From an uncultured Clostridia bacterium (GTDB lineage Bacteria; Bacillota; Clostridia; Christensenellales; CAG-138): a stretch of 64,000 bases of DNA. Both the position numbers and the translations under genes were made by a program. The DNA is taken from NCBI GenBank assembly GCA_946411635.1, contig CAMKES010000002.1, positions 198,585 through 262,584 on the forward strand. Direction: 5' to 3'. Below the pieces are notes generated by a model. The model saw nothing but the letters and a program-made list of their open reading frames with translations, had not been told where the DNA came from and did not search any database. Positions 59,491 to 64,000 of this stretch are shown here, in pieces (position 1 is the stretch's first letter; each line of letters starts with the position of its first letter).

Positions 59491-60570
59491 TTAAAGGGCC
59501 GTGCCCGTCTTCAGAAGCGGCAGCCCGCAGTCGTACAGCGCGGTGTTGACGGCGACGATGCTGTAATTGCCGTGCACGATGAAATACTGCACGACCAGAT
59601 CCGCCTTGCTGCTGCGCGTGAGCGCGTACCCCGCCTTTTCGAGCAGTTTCTGCGTCTGCGAAAGGTTCAGCCGCAGTCCCAGCGCGAGCTGGATCGCGGT
59701 GCTCTTCGTCGGCTGATAGTCCTTGTTGCTGATGATCTTGTGGAACAGCTGGCGGCTGACCTCGGCGCGGCGGTACACGTCCGCATCCTTTTCGCCGCAT
59801 TCGTTCAAAAGATCGCGCAGGTGCTCGGAAAACGTGCTTTCCGTACGCTTCAGGAACCGATCGAGATCGCTCGAAGCGCCTGCCGCCTCGTCACAGGCGA
59901 TCGATTCGGGTTCATACGGCGTATACCATTGGATCGTTGCCTGCTGCGGACGCGCCGGTTTTGCGTTCCTGCGTGCTTTCGCGGCCTCCATGCGGCGTGC
60001 CGGACGCCGTGTTTCCAAACCGTATTCCGCGATCGTTGCTTCGTCGACGTAGCGGTCGTCGATATACGACTTCAGCTCGCCGAACAGCCCGCCCGCAAGC
60101 GCAGCCGTGCCCTGTTCGAACGTCACGAGGATCACGCGCATGTCGTGCGTCAGCAGAAAGTCCGTAAACGCAGCGATCGCCGTCGAAAGCGCGATCTCCT
60201 TCGGAAAGCCGTAGCTGCCCGCAGACAGCAGCGGAAACGCGACCGAACGGCAATGCAGCCGGTCCGCCAGCGCAAGCGCCGCGTCGTACGCTTTTCTCAG
60301 CAGCGCTTCTTCGCCGCAGCCGCCGCCCTCCCAGACCGGCGAGACGGTATGCAGCACGTACTTTGCAGGCAGCGAAAACGCCGGCGTTGCGACCGATTCG
60401 CCCACCGCGATCTCGCCGATCCGTTCACGCGCGGCAAGAAGCTTTTCGCCCGCGGCGCGATGGATCGCGCTGTCGGTTCCGGCGCCGACGATCGGGTGCG
60501 GGTTCGCGGTATTGACGATCGCGTCCGCACGCACCAGCGTGATGTCGTTTCGTATGATCTCAAACGGCAT
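59491..60570 (-). CDS. Macro-domain protein with C-terminal helix-turn-helix-like region
   Basis: ADAIVNTANPHPIVGAGTDSAIHRAAG, SVAFPLLSAGSYGFP (macro fold); C-terminal VSRQLFHKIISNKDYQPTKSTAIQLALGLRLNLSQTQKLLEKAGYAL (HTH-like). Confidence 0.85.
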   Translation of the reverse strand: MPFEIIRNDITLVRADAIVNTANPHPIVGAGTDSAIHRAAGEKLLAARERIGEIAVGESVATPAFSLPAKYVLHTVSPVWEGGGCGEEALLRKAYDAALALADRLHCRSVAFPLLSAGSYGFPKEIALSTAIAAFTDFLLTHDMRVILVTFEQGTAALAGGLFGELKSYIDDRYVDEATIAEYGLETRRPARRMEAAKARRNAKPARPQQATIQWYTPYEPESIACDEAAGASSDLDRFLKRTESTFSEHLRDLLNECGEKDADVYRRAEVSRQLFHKIISNKDYQPTKSTAIQLALGLRLNLSQTQKLLEKAGYALTRSSKADLVVQYFIVHGNYSIVAVNTALYDCGLPLLKTGTAL

Positions 60571-60584
60571 TGCCTTGCTCCGTC

Positions 60585-61358
60585 TTACTCGTGGAAATCG
60601 ATCACGATCGAAACGACCTCTCCGTTTTGAACGGTCATCGTCGCGCGTTCGTTTTCCAGATACGAATGATATGAGAAATAATCGCCGATCTCGTCGAGAA
60701 TGCCGATCGTATCGTCCGACTCGTCGTACGGAACGCCGTAGACGGATTCGCCCATGGCAAGCGGCGTATAGTCGTCGATCAGCGTCACGTCGATCGCCTC
60801 CGGCACGACGTACAGTTCGCCCTCGTAGGTATACGGGACCTCGCTCGGCCAGGTGAAGCGCCACGTATCCGTTTCGGGAATATAAACGCAGCGTTCCAGT
60901 CCCTCGTTGAACAGGATCGCCTTTCCGCCGTTCTCTTCGGTTTTCCGCATCATTTCGACAACGAATTCATAGCCGTTCGGCAGCGTTACGGTATCGCCGG
61001 TCTGCAGCGCGTCGATCGTCTGACTGTCGAGCTCCGCGTACAGGATCTGCTTCGCCTTCACGTACGTTCTTCCGTTGGAATCGATCAGCACGTCCCGCTG
61101 CAGTGAAACGGAATACTCGCCGTCCGCAGGCACGTTCAGCGCGATCCTGCCGTCCTCTCCGGAAGGTTGCTGCGGATCTTCCTGCGCGTTCTGCGATCCC
61201 TGTCCGGACACGTCCACCTCGTCGGATTGCGGCTCGTTCTGCTGTGCATCCGGCGCGGGCGTTTCCGCTTCCTCGGAGGAACCGCACGCGAACAGCGCTG
61301 CCGTCAGCATCAGTGCAAGGAGGACCGTCAAAAGGCGGTAAAGCGACGTTTTTTTCAT
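60585..61358 (-). CDS. Lipoprotein of unknown function
   Basis: MKKTSLYRLLTVLLALMLTAALFACGSSEE lipobox. Confidence 0.8.
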   Translation of the reverse strand: MKKTSLYRLLTVLLALMLTAALFACGSSEEAETPAPDAQQNEPQSDEVDVSGQGSQNAQEDPQQPSGEDGRIALNVPADGEYSVSLQRDVLIDSNGRTYVKAKQILYAELDSQTIDALQTGDTVTLPNGYEFVVEMMRKTEENGGKAILFNEGLERCVYIPETDTWRFTWPSEVPYTYEGELYVVPEAIDVTLIDDYTPLAMGESVYGVPYDESDDTIGILDEIGDYFSYHSYLENERATMTVQNGEVVSIVIDFHE

Positions 61359-61402
61359 GAACTGTTTTCCTTTCCGGGGTGATTTTTCCTGTCCGAGGGT
61401 AC

Positions 61403-61436
61403 AAAAAAAGATGCCGAACAGGCATCTCCGTTTTTA
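61403..61436 (-). terminator. Intrinsic terminator after the 34-aa ORF
   Basis: Minus strand GATGCCTGTTCGGCATC followed by TTTTTTT. Confidence 0.65.
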
Positions 61437-61541
61437 TCAATAACGCAGTTCGGAGATCAGATCTTCAAACGGAACTTCTTTGTCCTCCACGATCGTTTCC
61501 AAGTCGTCCGTCAGGATCGGCCGTTTCGTATCTTCGTCCAT
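61437..61541 (-). CDS. Small acidic protein, 34 aa
   Basis: MDEDTKRPILTDDLETIVEDKEVPFEDLISELRY* with an upstream GGGGGA SD-like sequence and its own terminator. Confidence 0.5.
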   Translation of the reverse strand: MDEDTKRPILTDDLETIVEDKEVPFEDLISELRY

Positions 61542-61724
61542 TTTTCGTTCCCCCACTTCTGTTCTCACCTGTATTGTACTCCCGTTCCCGCGCCCGGTCA
61601 ACGGGTTCGGCGGTCTATTAACGGAAAGTTAAAACCCTCTTCACACATGCGGACAAACGTTTCCGGGCGATACAAACGGGCATAAAAAGCCCGCGATTCC
61701 GCACGCGGGCGCAGCCTCTCCGCT

Positions 61725-62156
61725 TCAGTTCCGTTCTTTCAAAAACAGCTCGCTTTCGATCTCGATCACGTCGCCGATGTCCAGCACTCGACCGTTGTCA
61801 AGCGTGAGATAGCCGTACAGAAAGTCCGCATTCACGATCCGCCCGGCGACGTCCTCGTACGTTCCGCCGCTTTTCTGCGCGTCCGGAACAAAGCAGGTGA
61901 AGACCGCCTCCTGCCCTTCGCCGGCGTTCAGAAGCGCGTGAAGCTTGCGGTTCAGTTCTTCTTTTTTGTTCTCATCAAGCACGATCTGCTGTTCGGTATA
62001 TCGCGCCGTCTCGCGGATCAGATCGTCGTATCCGGTCAGCGCGGCGAACGGCGCAAACTGCGCGGCGCGATTCTTCCGGGACATCCGCGGCCGCTTTTGC
62101 GGATCGGGATGCGCCCGGTCGATGATATCGCCGTACCGTTCTCTTGCGTCGCTCAC
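61725..62156 (-). CDS. YolD-like protein
   Basis: RPRMSRKNRAAQFAPFAALTGYDDLIRETARYTEQQ. Confidence 0.88.
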   Translation of the reverse strand: MSDARERYGDIIDRAHPDPQKRPRMSRKNRAAQFAPFAALTGYDDLIRETARYTEQQIVLDENKKEELNRKLHALLNAGEGQEAVFTCFVPDAQKSGGTYEDVAGRIVNADFLYGYLTLDNGRVLDIGDVIEIESELFLKERN

Positions 62157-62172
62157 CTGCGCGTCCTCCTTT

Positions 62173-62550
62173 TCAGCGTACGATCTCCGCGATCGCCTCG
62201 ATCTCGACCAGCACGTTCTTCGGCAGCGTCTTTACCGCCACGCAGGAGCGTGCGGGCGCGCCTTTGATATACGCGGAATAGACCGCGTTGAATGCGGCGA
62301 AATCTCCCATATCCGCGATAAAGCAGGTGGTCTTTACGATGCTGTCCATCGTTGCGCCGCCCGCCTCCAGAACGGCCTGCACGTTTTTCAGCGACTGTTC
62401 CGCCTGCGTCTCGATCGTGTCGCCCGCGATCAGGCCCGTTTCCGGATCAACGGGGATCTGCCCCGACGTATACACAAGATTCCCCGTGATCATGCCCTGC
62501 GAATACGGTCCGATCGCCGCAGGCGCTTCCTTCGTTGCAATGCGCTTCAT
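62173..62550 (-). CDS. RidA-family (YjgF) deaminase
   Basis: KEAPAAIGPYSQGMITGNLVYTSGQIPVDPETG, CVAVKTLPKNVLVEIEAIA. Confidence 0.94.
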   Translation of the reverse strand: MKRIATKEAPAAIGPYSQGMITGNLVYTSGQIPVDPETGLIAGDTIETQAEQSLKNVQAVLEAGGATMDSIVKTTCFIADMGDFAAFNAVYSAYIKGAPARSCVAVKTLPKNVLVEIEAIAEIVR

Positions 62551-62571
62551 GTTCGTTCTCCTTTTCTGTGC

Positions 62572-63645
62572 TTACTTTCCCGACGCGATCTTTTCGATCG
62601 TGTCGTTGTAGATCTCCTTCCGCAGCGCGGTCAGCCAATCCGAATACGCGACGGTGTCGAACGCGTACGTTTTGTTCAGTTCGTACTCGTTCGGCTCCCA
62701 CGTTCCGATCGGCGACTCGTTGTGCTGAATCACTGCCTCGAGCTTGTCGAGCGACTTGTAAAGCTTCGCCTCCGGCGTTTTCAGCGCGCTCATCTCGGCG
62801 TAAAGCGCCGAAAGCTCGCGGGAAACCGGTTCCGGCAGCGTTGCGACCCAGCGATCCAGAAGGCGGTCCTCCGTCTCCTCATCCGCGCCCGTTTTCAAAA
62901 ACGTCGGGATATCGCCGGTGAAACACTCTCCGAGATCGTGAATGAGGCACATCTTCGTGACCTTGTCGATATCGACCTCCGGAAACTCGCTTCGCAGAAG
63001 CATCGCCATCAAAGCGATCCGCCAGCTGTGCTCCGCGACGCTTTCGCGCCGTCCCTGCGAGGTCGTGCAGTGCCGCATCGTGTCTTTGAGCCGCTCCGCA
63101 ACGTGCAGAATATCCAAAAATTCTCTCGGTTCCATATGCGTTCTCCCCTTTTCAAATTCTTCTTTGGTCAGCATCAGTTCGACGATCCCGCCGTCCGTTC
63201 CGGTCTCGCGGAATCCGACCGCGCGGTGCATCGCATACGCAGCGTCCCGCGTCGTTTCAAACTCGTTGTGAAGGCGTTTTACCCCGTGCGCGAACGCATA
63301 ATCCGCAAGCAGCCGGAGTCCCTGCTTCCCGAAGCCCTTTCCGCGCTCCTGCGCACAGATCACCACGCCCATATCCCACCAGTCGCGTTCCGGCGTGTAA
63401 TGGAAGCATACGTCGCCCACGAACGCGCCGTCGGAGGTCCTTCGAAGGTACGCGTAAAACCGCTCCGGCTCCGCGCCGATCCAGTCCGTACACAGCCGCT
63501 TCCATTCCTTTTCCGGATGCGGGATGCACCCGTCCGGCGGAAACCACGGCGCGTTGTACGCCATCGTCGCCGGGTCGGACATCATCCGCTCGTAAAACGC
63601 GCCGTCCTCCGGCTTCGGGATATACAGCTCCAGCGTTTCACTCAT
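62572..63645 (-). CDS. GNAT acetyltransferase fused in frame to an HD-domain (YfbR-like nucleotidase) protein
   Basis: GNAT: VVICAQERGKGFGKQGLRLLADYAF; HD: AEHSWRIALMAMLLRSEFPEVDIDKVTKMCLIHDLGECFTGDIP. Confidence 0.88.
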   Translation of the reverse strand: MSETLELYIPKPEDGAFYERMMSDPATMAYNAPWFPPDGCIPHPEKEWKRLCTDWIGAEPERFYAYLRRTSDGAFVGDVCFHYTPERDWWDMGVVICAQERGKGFGKQGLRLLADYAFAHGVKRLHNEFETTRDAAYAMHRAVGFRETGTDGGIVELMLTKEEFEKGRTHMEPREFLDILHVAERLKDTMRHCTTSQGRRESVAEHSWRIALMAMLLRSEFPEVDIDKVTKMCLIHDLGECFTGDIPTFLKTGADEETEDRLLDRWVATLPEPVSRELSALYAEMSALKTPEAKLYKSLDKLEAVIQHNESPIGTWEPNEYELNKTYAFDTVAYSDWLTALRKEIYNDTIEKIASGK

Positions 63646-63654
63646 GCCGTCCTC

Positions 63655-64000
63655 CTATGCCTTGTGTCCGCCGATCTGCGCGTTGCGCTCGATCGCCGTC
63701 GCACCCTCCTGCAGGTTGAGTCCCTTGACCACCGCGTTCTTGCCGTACTTGTCACGGATCGAAAGCAGCGCCTTCTGCCGCCGCGTTTCTTTTTCCAGGG
63801 CGGCGTCCTCCTCTGCGCGCGCGGCGTCCCGCGCCTCGTAATCCGTCAGAAGATCGAGCTGTTCCGGCACGGATTCCCGCGCCTTCAGCTCGTCTGCCGT
63901 CAGAAGATTCCCGACCGCCACGTTGAACCGCCGCATCAGAAGCGATCCGTCCGTGATGCGATCGTAGATCGTGCGCACCGCCTCCGTGATCCGTCCGGCC
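63655..64000 (-). CDS. C-terminal part of a Y-family DNA polymerase; runs off the right edge
   Basis: RITDGSLLMRRFNVAVGNLL...EQLDLLTDYEARDAARAEEDAALEKETRRQKALLSIRDKYGKNAVVKGLNLQEGATAIERNAQIGGHKA resembles UvrX/ImuB-like C-termini; the frame stays open to the edge. Confidence 0.8.
   Translation of the reverse strand, partial: AGRITEAVRTIYDRITDGSLLMRRFNVAVGNLLTADELKARESVPEQLDLLTDYEARDAARAEEDAALEKETRRQKALLSIRDKYGKNAVVKGLNLQEGATAIERNAQIGGHKA

Overview
The window looks like a chromosome segment from a GC-rich Bacillota/Clostridia-type bacterium (taxonomy inferred from gene content only). Positions 1 to ~7.65 kb are visibly AT-rich and form an accessory island. Its minus strand carries a tightly packed operon: cytosine-C5 DNA methyltransferase, ParB-like protein, SNF2-type helicase, then a partial uncharacterised ORF cut by the left edge and absent from the ORF track. 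A plus-strand HEPN-domain + FRG-domain gene pair is divergent to it. I cannot match this combination to a named system, and it is the best candidate here for an undescribed defence system. The rest is GC-rich: a decaying rhamnose / beta-glucosidase locus (a chimeric transporter-RhaA ORF and an internally deleted AraC gene), an amino-acid (probably proline or hydroxyproline) oxidation operon with pruA, a sucrose PTS / amylosucrase / fructokinase / GH32 set with HPr and EI, glycerate use, CsoR-CopA-CopZ copper export, a very large secreted subtilase with dockerin- and cohesin-like segments, a PadR/DUF1700/DUF4097 cassette, an Opp peptide transporter, citrate lyase DEF, rubredoxin, a macro-domain + VWA pair, and a YolD / Y-family polymerase module. 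No rRNA, tRNA or CRISPR array was seen. All function calls come from reading motifs by eye; no database search was run.
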